Part shown: piece after piece, positions 1-9,034 of the stretch
Layout of the letters: each line of letters starts with the position of its first letter
Numbering within the stretch: the stretch's first letter is position 1
Source of the DNA: a virus
Strand: one strand, 5' to 3'
DNA: 24,380 bases
Virus record (IMG/VR): IMGVR_UViG_3300021165_004348
Coordinates: 1 to 24,380 of that record
Notes under the pieces: model-generated
Seen by the model: the letters and a program-made list of their open reading frames with translations, nothing else
Databases searched by the model: none
Told to the model about the DNA's origin: nothing
Program-made: the position numbers and the translations under genes

Positions 1-653
1 CGATGACAGGTGCTCGCGTTATTCAACGTGAAGATAATCAAAGCGGTCTTTTGTCTTTTAGAGTTGGTAAAGAAATTGACAACTCCTACATTCAATACAC
101 ACCTTGGTTGCCTTGGGATAAATATATAGTAAATAATTCAAATGAGTATTTTATATATTTACATGGACATTTGAACTATTATAATTCTGGTCCATACTTC
201 GATGCATTTGCAAAACAAAATATTGGTTTTTCAGGTTCTAGAAAAATCTGGGTTCAAGTTATGGATTATATGGGAAATATTTCAGAATCAAATCCATTAA
301 CTTTTGTAGCCAGTTCTCAAGCTTTAGTAGATACACAACCTCCTCTAGGTGGAATTGATTTCTACGATCCAAGAACAAATCAAATAGTTGATTTTACTAA
401 CTTAAAAAATGCATGGATGAAGACTAGTGCATATGATTTAGTCACTGGAATAAAAGATTTCAAAATTCGCAAATTACTTGATAGTGGAGCTGGCTCATGG
501 TCAGAATGGACACCTTTTGGTCCTTACGTCAAAGTTGATTTTAGCGGAGAAGATGATGGAGTAAAAAAAGTCGAGATTAAATATAGAGACTTTGGAAATA
601 ATATTACTCAACCAGAAGTTAAATGGAATCCAATCAAGAGGCCAAAAGTGTAA
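1..653 (+). CDS. C-terminal part of a phage structural protein with Ig-like domains (5' partial)
   Basis: The reading frame is open to the left edge. The first ATG is at base 3 with only two bases before it, so the true start most likely lies outside the window. The visible 216 residues are beta-rich, with no signal peptide and no catalytic motif. Two stretches look like the last strands of Ig-like or fibronectin-like domains: 'WVQVMDYMGN' near residue 85 and 'VEIKYRDFGNN' near residue 190. These are variants of the 'Y-x-R-D-x-x-G-N' signature common in phage baseplate and bacterial surface proteins, and 'VRFKDAAGN' in the 1798-residue protein downstream is a close relative. It leads a co-directional run of four such genes, and its stop overlaps the next start as TAATG. 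Tail-fibre or baseplate role is inferred; family not recognised. Confidence 0.7.
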   Translation, partial: MTGARVIQREDNQSGLLSFRVGKEIDNSYIQYTPWLPWDKYIVNNSNEYFIYLHGHLNYYNSGPYFDAFAKQNIGFSGSRKIWVQVMDYMGNISESNPLTFVASSQALVDTQPPLGGIDFYDPRTNQIVDFTNLKNAWMKTSAYDLVTGIKDFKIRKLLDSGAGSWSEWTPFGPYVKVDFSGEDDGVKKVEIKYRDFGNNITQPEVKWNPIKRPKV

Positions 654-3628
654 TGATACCTACAATATTTACAGCTAGTTGTTTGTGGAAAGGTCCTAAT
701 GACAGTGAAAAAATCATTTACTTTTCTGGAACTTCAAAGCAAGAAATAACAAACGTATCTCTTGTTGACAGTCTTGATAATGAATATCCAGAAGGCACAG
801 CATATAAATTAGTTGGCACAAATGCTGATGATTTAGGAAGAGTATATGATGTTACTTCTGCTGACAAAATTACGTTAAATGTTTCCACAAACATAACATA
901 TGGTGTTGATGATTATAAAAACTTAATTATTTTTGACACTGCTATAAATGTATCTAATGTATTAGCTAATATTGAAAGATACTATGCTAGTTTGCATTCA
1001 TCAAATCTTGTTTCATTCAATAAAGTTATTGACCTTAAATTTCACAAAGAAAGAGCAATCACAAGCTTAGTTGCCACCACTGATGGAATTTATATGTCAG
1101 GAATATCAGGAAAAATATGGTTTTACAATGGTGACTATGTAAAAGGACCAATATTTATTCTTCAAGATAATTCATCAGATATATCTGCATCAGCAATGAT
1201 TTCTCATAAATTTGAGCATGAGGCAGAAGCTTATTTATATGTTGGAAGTGATCAACTACCAAGATTATTCAGAGCAAAACTTTCTTCTGCTTACAATGGG
1301 TCAGAATGGGAGCAAGTATATCCTCAAGGAGAACTTGCAGCTGCTTTTGGAGGTATTCTTTCATTAGGTTCAGCTTACAATAAACTTTTCATCGGATGCA
1401 GAAATAAAAAAGTTCATAAATACTCTAGAAACAAATCTATAGTTTTATCTCAACCAACTAATTTGGTAACAGAAGAAGTTATTGAAAATGAAGTAGAGAC
1501 AGAAACTTTATCTACATCAACCTTATACTCTAACAATATTGGTGATTTTGAATCATCTGACTTTGGCGTAAAATCTTTGTCAGTTGGCAAAAATCAAATA
1601 TTTGCTGGTATAGATAAAAAACCTGAGATATGGGTGTATTCAGAAATCCCAGTTTCTAATCCTGAGACTGAAGAAAGTTGGTCAAGCTTAATATTTGATG
1701 AACAATTTTTAGCAGACCCAGCTCCAGCTCAATATTACTCATATGACAGCAATACATTATCTAGAAACGATACTAATATAGGAGTTGCTCATTTTGTTGA
1801 CAATAATGCTCCTGGAAGATCTATAGATTTCTTAGCCATCAAAGGGAATACTGTTGATGGAACTGGCACAACAGCTTATGGATCTAGATTTTTTGAGTTT
1901 GCAGAAGGTTCAGATTGGGAACAATTAATTTCTGCCAATTTACCTGATCAAGCATTTATTGATATTCAATGTGCATCCTATACATCCATAAGTTCATGGA
2001 ATAATTTCATAGCATTAGATGGATATACATTGAAAACCAATGATCTTTTTATCTTGAAAGATCAAGGAGTTTCAGGAGTAAATGGTATCTATAATGGATT
2101 ATATAAATACAACGATGGTACTTCTGATCCATCTATTGTTTCAATCTCAAACTACATAATTAGCGGTAATAGTATTCTTGGTTTTTATATTCAAAACGGA
2201 TATATAAATATAGCATCAAGATACTTGCTAAATTATGACAACGTATTGTCAACAGGACAATATAGCTTCTATAAACCATCTTACACAATAGAAGCAGACA
2301 TCATCAACTTGAGTAAAAGTTCAGCTATGTCGAGTACTGATTTAAGAGATGTTCCTGCACTTTACACTCCTGAACAAATACTTCAATATTCCTATAATGG
2401 CTACCAAGGAATTGAGGTTTCAGATTTGTATGGAAATTTTCAGCTAGAATTTAACACAGAAAATGTTAGATTATCAAGTGGAACAAATGTTGTAAATAAA
2501 TCTCTTATTACTACAGGTTTAGTTAAAGATTGGCAATTTTACTCTGTTTCATCTGAAGTAGTTTCATCAAGTACCGAAGATTGGACATCTAGAAATTTTG
2601 TTTCTAGTCTAACAGCAGAAACAGAAAGTAATTTTGATATATTTAACAACACAGTAAGTAAGTATGTCTTAAAAGTCACTCCTACTCTTACTGGCAATCC
2701 ATCTATACAAATCACTGGTTTGTCTTTAGATGTAGACATAGACACTGTTATTAAAATCAAAGCAAAAATAGCTCCAAAAGCTCAAAATTTATCTAATGCA
2801 AGCATAAGAGCATATTGGGCATTTTCAGATGGTAATTTTAGTAAATATTCAGAAACAGAAGTACACTCAACTCCAAACTATCAAGAATATGTAATCAAAC
2901 CAGTTTGGAATGGAACTATCGACAGAATATGTTTAGAGTTCGCAAATTTACCTGAGAATTTTCAAAGACCAGATTTTATTTGTATCGAGTATATTCAAGT
3001 TCTTTCTTCTGAAAATATTTTTGATTTAAATAATAAATTATCCAAAGTAAGAGTTACTGTTGAAGGCAAAGATGTTAAAGTTTATTTAGGGTCTCAATAT
3101 AGTCCATTTATTGAGATGAAAAATTTTATAACTCTTGACACTTACAATCCAAAATACATCCAACCAACTTTAGATACAGAAGATTACGATAAACCATACA
3201 TTAGATTTGGAAAACTGTCTAATAATGCTAGTGATTCAATGTTTGGCTATCAAAAATTATCTTTTATTTTTGGACAAGCATTATCACCAGTAAATGTCAA
3301 AACTATTGACTTTCATCAATCTGTAAAATTACCATCAACAGGTGGAGTTAGGTTATTCACTTACCATGATGGAACATTATATTGTGCAACTGATGGTTTT
3401 ATAAGTAGTAAATTATCTGAAAACCCAGATGATCGTCAAGGAAAAATCTTCTATTACGATTCAAATTCTGAGACATGGTTTTTAGAAGATGTCCCATTTG
3501 ATAGAAAGAAAATTTTTGACAATGCTGGAAACTATGACATCTTGGGAATAGTAAGACCACTCACCTCATTAAGTTACAAAGGCAGACTGTTCCTTAGTGG
3601 ACATTATGGAAGTATCAAAACAGTTTAA
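653..3628 (+). CDS. Large beta-propeller tail/adhesion protein, 991 aa
   Basis: I place the start at ATG 653. It overlaps the preceding stop as TAATG and has AAGAGG (636-641) about 11 bases upstream; an in-frame ATG at 623 would overlap the previous gene by 31 bases. The protein is beta-rich with no signal peptide or membrane segment. Propeller-like blades lie at about residues 136-266 and 303-333 and again at 893-991 ('LFTYHDGTLYCATDG', 'GKIFYYDSNSETW'). At about 445-490 is a worn copy of a phage tail-fibre module ('LKTNDLFILKDQGVSGVNGIY') that occurs twice in the 2892-residue protein. Residues about 660-785 resemble a carbohydrate-binding beta-sandwich. Strands on either side (about 542-620 and 798-860, 'KVRVTVEGKDVKVYLG') resemble a concanavalin/LamG domain, perhaps split by that sandwich. 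A virion fibre or baseplate role is inferred from composition and neighbours. Confidence 0.85.
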   Translation: MIPTIFTASCLWKGPNDSEKIIYFSGTSKQEITNVSLVDSLDNEYPEGTAYKLVGTNADDLGRVYDVTSADKITLNVSTNITYGVDDYKNLIIFDTAINVSNVLANIERYYASLHSSNLVSFNKVIDLKFHKERAITSLVATTDGIYMSGISGKIWFYNGDYVKGPIFILQDNSSDISASAMISHKFEHEAEAYLYVGSDQLPRLFRAKLSSAYNGSEWEQVYPQGELAAAFGGILSLGSAYNKLFIGCRNKKVHKYSRNKSIVLSQPTNLVTEEVIENEVETETLSTSTLYSNNIGDFESSDFGVKSLSVGKNQIFAGIDKKPEIWVYSEIPVSNPETEESWSSLIFDEQFLADPAPAQYYSYDSNTLSRNDTNIGVAHFVDNNAPGRSIDFLAIKGNTVDGTGTTAYGSRFFEFAEGSDWEQLISANLPDQAFIDIQCASYTSISSWNNFIALDGYTLKTNDLFILKDQGVSGVNGIYNGLYKYNDGTSDPSIVSISNYIISGNSILGFYIQNGYINIASRYLLNYDNVLSTGQYSFYKPSYTIEADIINLSKSSAMSSTDLRDVPALYTPEQILQYSYNGYQGIEVSDLYGNFQLEFNTENVRLSSGTNVVNKSLITTGLVKDWQFYSVSSEVVSSSTEDWTSRNFVSSLTAETESNFDIFNNTVSKYVLKVTPTLTGNPSIQITGLSLDVDIDTVIKIKAKIAPKAQNLSNASIRAYWAFSDGNFSKYSETEVHSTPNYQEYVIKPVWNGTIDRICLEFANLPENFQRPDFICIEYIQVLSSENIFDLNNKLSKVRVTVEGKDVKVYLGSQYSPFIEMKNFITLDTYNPKYIQPTLDTEDYDKPYIRFGKLSNNASDSMFGYQKLSFIFGQALSPVNVKTIDFHQSVKLPSTGGVRLFTYHDGTLYCATDGFISSKLSENPDDRQGKIFYYDSNSETWFLEDVPFDRKKIFDNAGNYDILGIVRPLTSLSYKGRLFLSGHYGSIKTV

Positions 3629-3630
3629 TC

Positions 3631-6600
3631 ATGGAAAATAATCAAGATCCTAGAAATACATTTATTGCTTTTGGTGGTGCAAGCCCAGGGATATCAACAA
3701 GCTTAAGTAATCTTTCATATACTTCATATGACGGCAGAAGAATATACTTAAATTTTGATGACATTGATAGCTCAGGATTAGAACCATCTTCAGGATTAGA
3801 ATTAAGATTTTCTGTTCATAAATTTTTTGGTGCAATAGCAACAACTATCACTCCATCGTCAACATTTATTGACCCAACACAACCAAAAACATTACAATTA
3901 ATTCTTTCAGACGCTAATAGAATTGTTGATAGTTCTTACAATGGATCAGGAACTGCTCTTACAGCACAAACAGTTAAGGTTTCTTACAATGCTTCAGGTT
4001 TTGGAACCACAGTACCAAAGCTTTCTGATAACGACACAACTAAATCTTTTGTTTCTAGCTTTACTGGTGTTGGAATTTCTAACCTTACAAAAGAAGCTAA
4101 TCATCCAGTCTTTAACTATGCTGCAACAAGTGCTGATGGAAGTAAAGTGTATGTCTACTACACAGAAGCTACTCCTCCAATACTTCCAGTTACAGGCATT
4201 TCTGGATTTGCAATTTCTCAAAACAATCAAAGTGTAAACATATTATCTGGTTATGTTTTAGATCCTTCAAGTGCAACTAATGGAAAGGTTGTTGTTTTAG
4301 ATTTACAAAGTTCGCTTGCTAAAAGTGATGGCACTAATCCAGTAACAATTTCTTACACACAACCAGCTTCAAATCAATTTAAGATAAGAGACAGTACTGG
4401 AACAGGATTAACATATGCTGTTTCTTTTGCAGGTTCAGCAGTTACAAATATTGCTTCTGAAACAATTAAGCCTTACGTTGTTAGTGCTAGAACTAATGCA
4501 ACAGCTGCAACTTTATATCTGAACATAAATGTTGTTATGTCTGAACCCACACTTCCTGGGATTTCAGCTACTGGTTTTAGTGTATATGTTGCCAACTTAG
4601 ATATTTATAAAACTGTTGATTCAGTTATCGATTCAAATACTACTTTTGGAAGTATTGGTGTAACCCAATATACTATTTCAATACTCAAGAGTAGTCTTGA
4701 TCCTACTAGCGAACTTTATTTAACATATTCTAAACCAACTGTAGATTATATAACTGATCAAAGTTCAAACTTAAATGAGCTTGATAGTTTTTCAAATTTC
4801 AAAATAACAAACTTATATAGAGGCTTTTTACCTCTAGCTAGCAACAATCAATATAACGCAACTCCATCACCAACCTTGAGTTATGTTGATACAACAGGCT
4901 CAAATATTTACTTAAATTTTGGTACAAACAATTCATACCCAGCAATACCTGGTGTAGGAATAACAGGTTTCAGAGTTTTCATTGATGGTCAATCTACCCC
5001 AATAAAACAAGCTTCTACTGGAACGACAGGTTCTGATCACAACGTAAAGATTAAATTACATAATAGAATTTATTCAGCAAGCACAGTTAAAGTATCTTTA
5101 TTCAATACTGACTTACAACTTTATGGTGCATCTGGATATGGAACTGTCAATAATTTTGAACCAGTAACTATAACAAATACAGCAAGCTACGATGCATATG
5201 GTTTTTTTGATACATATGATTGGAATGCTGCTTTAGGAACATCTGAAGGTTATGGATTTGAAATAACTGACAATAATACAGATGTTCTTGTTAAATCTGA
5301 GTTCTATCCTAATGCAAGTGTTATATATGACACAACACCTCCTAAAGGTATAGCTATCTATAATAAAAAATCAGATGATGTTGATCCTGGTATCAAAGTA
5401 CATTATTTCTCTGGTTTGGGGTATTCCAGTCTCTCTGTAACTGAAGAAAATACAGTTATTGATTACTCACTTGCAACACTTAAGACAGCATTCAAGATCT
5501 ATTCTACTTATAATCAGAACATCACAACAATAAATCTCAAGTTGAAAAGAATAGGATCATTCTTAAACCTTGGAGATAAGATTAGTGTCAACTTGTATTC
5601 AACTGACGGTACAGGGGATAATCCTCTTACACTTTTAGGTTCATTTGGTTCTGTGCAAGTTAATGACCTTACTAGCTCATATAGTGTATTCAGCTTCACA
5701 AATACAGGTTTGTCACTTACTGCTGAAACATATTATTGGGTAGAAGTTTTACTTGATAATTTACCAATAGCTGTTACAGGTAATGTTTATATTTATTTAG
5801 CCACTCATACACTTTCTGGAAATGAGTTAGCATATTATGATGATACAGATCTAACATGGGTGAGGCTTGCAAATACTACAGCATATAGTAAATTAACTAG
5901 CTTTTTGACAACATCTGCTGAATTACAGTCTACTGATTTACTTTTAGATATTTATGAAACTCCAATCAAACAAGTTACTGTTTATGGAGGAAGTACAGAC
6001 CTCTCAAAATTTGAAGTTTTAGGCAACAAACAATTCAACTACTTGATGAAAAAGTTTGATAAGGTATACGAAGATCCTACTAATCCAGATAATGATATAT
6101 ATCCAACAATTACAAATCTTATCATTGGAGCAACAGCAAGAAATACTAAAACTTACATTGTTCAAATAAAAGAAACTAGAACTTCAGATTGGGTCGATGT
6201 ATTCGAAAATATTGCTGATACCGAAACTTTAGATTTCTTGAATTTTGCATTTGATACTCCTACTTCTTTATATGCTGCAAGAGTAGCTTACAAGGGTGAC
6301 TATTTTACTATAGACCAAAGAGCTGATTTAACAATAGCTGCTTATGATGCAATGACCGATGTAGTTTCAGCTCAAGTTTCAAGATACGAAGATTTTAGAG
6401 ATGCAAAAGATTTCTCTAATTCTGACAGTAGAGGTTTCATAGATTTTTCTACTGGAGAAACTACATACGCAGATTTCGATCTTACAAATGCAAAATATTT
6501 GTGGGCTAAACAAACTGGAAATTCAATTTCAGAAATAAATGCTATCGAAACATTTGGAGATAAAATCTTAATAGCTGCTGATAACAAAATGTATGTTTAC

Positions 6601-9027
6601 AAAAATGGCAGCGTATATCCAATACTTAATGAAGCACTTGTAGATGAAAAATATCAAATTACTGATATTCATGTATTCAATGGAAAAGCTTATGCATCTA
6701 GTAACTCTGGATTATTATTCGCTTCTTTCAATGGAGAATTTTGGTCAGTAGTAAATGCCAAACAACCCCTTAGTGCATCTAATTATAAAACAATCAAACC
6801 GATAACTTGTTTGTATTCTATTGGTAACGATTTATATATTGGAACTGAAAAAGGAAGTAGTTCTTCTTGTAGTGTCTACAAATATGATGGACAGTCTTTA
6901 TTAAATATTAAAGATTTCTCATCATTTGAAAAAGTTACAAGTATAACTGCAAAAGACTTTACTTTATATGTTGGTCTTGGCGGTGGATATGGATATGGTG
7001 CTTCAGCAATCTATAAATATTATAATTCTGAATGGACACAAACTGTCTCCACTAATTTTGATAGTGTTGATGCATTGTCAAAAAGTTTTACCAGAAGTTC
7101 AGTTTTAGCAGGTTTCAGAGGTGGGCAAGTTTGGGAATTATCATTTGATGGTAATGTTGCAAAATCTTGGTCTAAAATTTATGATACTTATGCTGATAGA
7201 ATATCTGGCATATACGATGATCCAAATTCTAATTATGTTTTCATAGTTGCTGATAATGGAGTTTTTGGATACTTCAAATCCATAAATGCTTTCAAAAAAG
7301 TTATTTCTCATCCTTATGAAACAAATCAACTTATAACTACTTGGAGATCGTACACAGCATCCACAGGTATAACATGGACTGATTTAGCAGATATTGAAAG
7401 TTATAATTACATTTCTGGATCTGCTCAAACAACAGCTATAAACTATGGAGCTGGGTCTGCGCTAACATTCCCTTCTGGATTTACATACCCATCTATTATG
7501 TTGGAAGGAGCTATCAAAGCAGAGCAAGATGGCACTTGTACATTCAGAGTTGATTCAAGTGTGGGATATAATCTATTCCTCAACGACACTTTGCAAATAA
7601 GCAATTTTAAATCAACATCTGCTTTAGAAACAAACTATTCTACTAACACATTTAGTTTGGCAGAAGGTGAGTTTGTAAAATTCAAACTTCATACATATAA
7701 CAATGTTGGAACAGGAAGCACCTTAGCTGTTTATTGGAAGAAAGACAATAATCAACCATACGAATTGATACCAAGCACTCAATTCTATGGACCAAGCAAA
7801 ATAAAAGCTGTTTCTTCTATTGGTAATACTTTTTACGGAGCAAGCCAAGATGGTTCTATTTTCCAGTTTAGCTCAACTCCATATGAAGACAATACTAGAA
7901 ATGTATATGTAAGATTTAAGGATGCAGCTGGCAATATTCAAGGTGTTGTCTTACCTGCTAATGAAACATCTTATCCAATCATTAAGGATAAGTTGTTGCA
8001 GACATCTAACGTGTCAAATAATCCGACTTCTTATATCCAAAATGAAGTTACTAATATTATTTCTAACACAAACACTACGATAAATACTGTGACTGGTGAT
8101 AAGCAAAATAGTAATACTAACAGCCAAACTCAATCACAAGTAAATGCAAATACATCAGCAACTGGAACTACAAGTACAGCACCAACCAATTTGACACTTG
8201 CTACTACCAACAACAATGGTGTTATTTATCAAATTCAGAAAAACTCTGACAACTCACTTTCAAGAAGAGGCATATATGTCCCACCTTCAAGATTGTATCC
8301 AGTTTATGCACCTGACAGAAAAATAAGAGAGATTGGTATTTATGAACCACAACCAATATATGTTCCAACTCTTATTTCATGGACACAATTAGCTGCTCTT
8401 ATATTGAATAAATACCCAGTAGTTCCTGATACAAATCTTGACAATGGAACTCAAGTAAAAATTTATATCAAAGCTGGCAATTCAAGATCTGAATGTTTAG
8501 CAGCAACATACGGTGAAGCTGAAACATTGTCTACTATCAATGACATATATGCTTCTACAAGTGCTCAAACATTAAATATTGATCTTTCATCATATTCCGG
8601 TAAATGGCTGCAATATAGAATTGAACTTATAACAGCATCTAAAAATATTACTCCTGAGTTGTTATCAGTTGCAATATCTTATTTTTCTTCAACAGGAAGC
8701 TATTTCTTCACCAGAATGTTTGATACTGAGAACTATGATACTGATGCACCACTGATCAAAAGAGGATTGTTAACTTCAAATGAGTTAATAAACAATGGAA
8801 GTATTGTTTATGGTTACACTACTTCAAATGATAGTAATGAAACATACAATTTTGACAATTTTACTATCATTACTCCTAATAAAACTTTTGAACTAAGCCA
8901 AGCATCAAGTAAAATCAGGTTTGGAATTCTACTTACTTCAGTTGGAAGCAATCCATCAATGGTATATGATTTTGCCGTACAACTTGATATAGGAGATGCT
9001 AATATCAAATTTATGCCATCATTGTAG
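3631..9027 (+). CDS. Giant multidomain adhesin/tail protein with SwmB-like repeats, propeller and PA14-like domain, 1798 aa
   Basis: The start is two bases after the previous stop. I see no good Shine-Dalgarno, so translation is probably coupled. Domain order: about residues 27-155, 160-285, 283-400 and 405-520 form four tandem Ig/SwmB-like units of roughly 120 residues ('...GISGFAIS', 'GISATGFSVYV', 'GVGITGFRVFIDG'). About 617-767 is a jelly-roll module ('TYYWVEVLLDN'). About 970-1220 is a beta-propeller ('YIGTEKG', 'LYVGLGGG', 'VADNGVFGY'). About 1237-1390 is a PA14-like domain ('GTCTFRVDSSVGYNLFLND' then 'LAVYWKKD'). An Ig-type 'VRFKDAAGN' follows, then an Asn/Thr/Gln-rich linker at about 1464-1530, and a C-terminal beta region with 'WLQYRIEL'. 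No signal peptide or enzyme motif is seen. PA14 and jelly-roll domains often bind glycans, so host-surface recognition is a fair inference. The exact virion position is unknown. Confidence 0.87.
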   Translation: MENNQDPRNTFIAFGGASPGISTSLSNLSYTSYDGRRIYLNFDDIDSSGLEPSSGLELRFSVHKFFGAIATTITPSSTFIDPTQPKTLQLILSDANRIVDSSYNGSGTALTAQTVKVSYNASGFGTTVPKLSDNDTTKSFVSSFTGVGISNLTKEANHPVFNYAATSADGSKVYVYYTEATPPILPVTGISGFAISQNNQSVNILSGYVLDPSSATNGKVVVLDLQSSLAKSDGTNPVTISYTQPASNQFKIRDSTGTGLTYAVSFAGSAVTNIASETIKPYVVSARTNATAATLYLNINVVMSEPTLPGISATGFSVYVANLDIYKTVDSVIDSNTTFGSIGVTQYTISILKSSLDPTSELYLTYSKPTVDYITDQSSNLNELDSFSNFKITNLYRGFLPLASNNQYNATPSPTLSYVDTTGSNIYLNFGTNNSYPAIPGVGITGFRVFIDGQSTPIKQASTGTTGSDHNVKIKLHNRIYSASTVKVSLFNTDLQLYGASGYGTVNNFEPVTITNTASYDAYGFFDTYDWNAALGTSEGYGFEITDNNTDVLVKSEFYPNASVIYDTTPPKGIAIYNKKSDDVDPGIKVHYFSGLGYSSLSVTEENTVIDYSLATLKTAFKIYSTYNQNITTINLKLKRIGSFLNLGDKISVNLYSTDGTGDNPLTLLGSFGSVQVNDLTSSYSVFSFTNTGLSLTAETYYWVEVLLDNLPIAVTGNVYIYLATHTLSGNELAYYDDTDLTWVRLANTTAYSKLTSFLTTSAELQSTDLLLDIYETPIKQVTVYGGSTDLSKFEVLGNKQFNYLMKKFDKVYEDPTNPDNDIYPTITNLIIGATARNTKTYIVQIKETRTSDWVDVFENIADTETLDFLNFAFDTPTSLYAARVAYKGDYFTIDQRADLTIAAYDAMTDVVSAQVSRYEDFRDAKDFSNSDSRGFIDFSTGETTYADFDLTNAKYLWAKQTGNSISEINAIETFGDKILIAADNKMYVYKNGSVYPILNEALVDEKYQITDIHVFNGKAYASSNSGLLFASFNGEFWSVVNAKQPLSASNYKTIKPITCLYSIGNDLYIGTEKGSSSSCSVYKYDGQSLLNIKDFSSFEKVTSITAKDFTLYVGLGGGYGYGASAIYKYYNSEWTQTVSTNFDSVDALSKSFTRSSVLAGFRGGQVWELSFDGNVAKSWSKIYDTYADRISGIYDDPNSNYVFIVADNGVFGYFKSINAFKKVISHPYETNQLITTWRSYTASTGITWTDLADIESYNYISGSAQTTAINYGAGSALTFPSGFTYPSIMLEGAIKAEQDGTCTFRVDSSVGYNLFLNDTLQISNFKSTSALETNYSTNTFSLAEGEFVKFKLHTYNNVGTGSTLAVYWKKDNNQPYELIPSTQFYGPSKIKAVSSIGNTFYGASQDGSIFQFSSTPYEDNTRNVYVRFKDAAGNIQGVVLPANETSYPIIKDKLLQTSNVSNNPTSYIQNEVTNIISNTNTTINTVTGDKQNSNTNSQTQSQVNANTSATGTTSTAPTNLTLATTNNNGVIYQIQKNSDNSLSRRGIYVPPSRLYPVYAPDRKIREIGIYEPQPIYVPTLISWTQLAALILNKYPVVPDTNLDNGTQVKIYIKAGNSRSECLAATYGEAETLSTINDIYASTSAQTLNIDLSSYSGKWLQYRIELITASKNITPELLSVAISYFSSTGSYFFTRMFDTENYDTDAPLIKRGLLTSNELINNGSIVYGYTTSNDSNETYNFDNFTIITPNKTFELSQASSKIRFGILLTSVGSNPSMVYDFAVQLDIGDANIKFMPSL

Positions 9028-9034
9028 GATCTAG

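Noticed and set aside
623-652. Upstream in-frame ATG for the 991-residue protein
   Set aside because: It overlaps the preceding gene by 31 bases, while ATG 653 has AAGAGG upstream and a TAATG coupling with the preceding stop.
3923-4237. 104-codon plus-strand frame in another phase of the 1798-residue gene
   Set aside because: Its Leu/Gln-rich composition is typical of a shifted reading of Thr/Ser/Asn-rich repeats.
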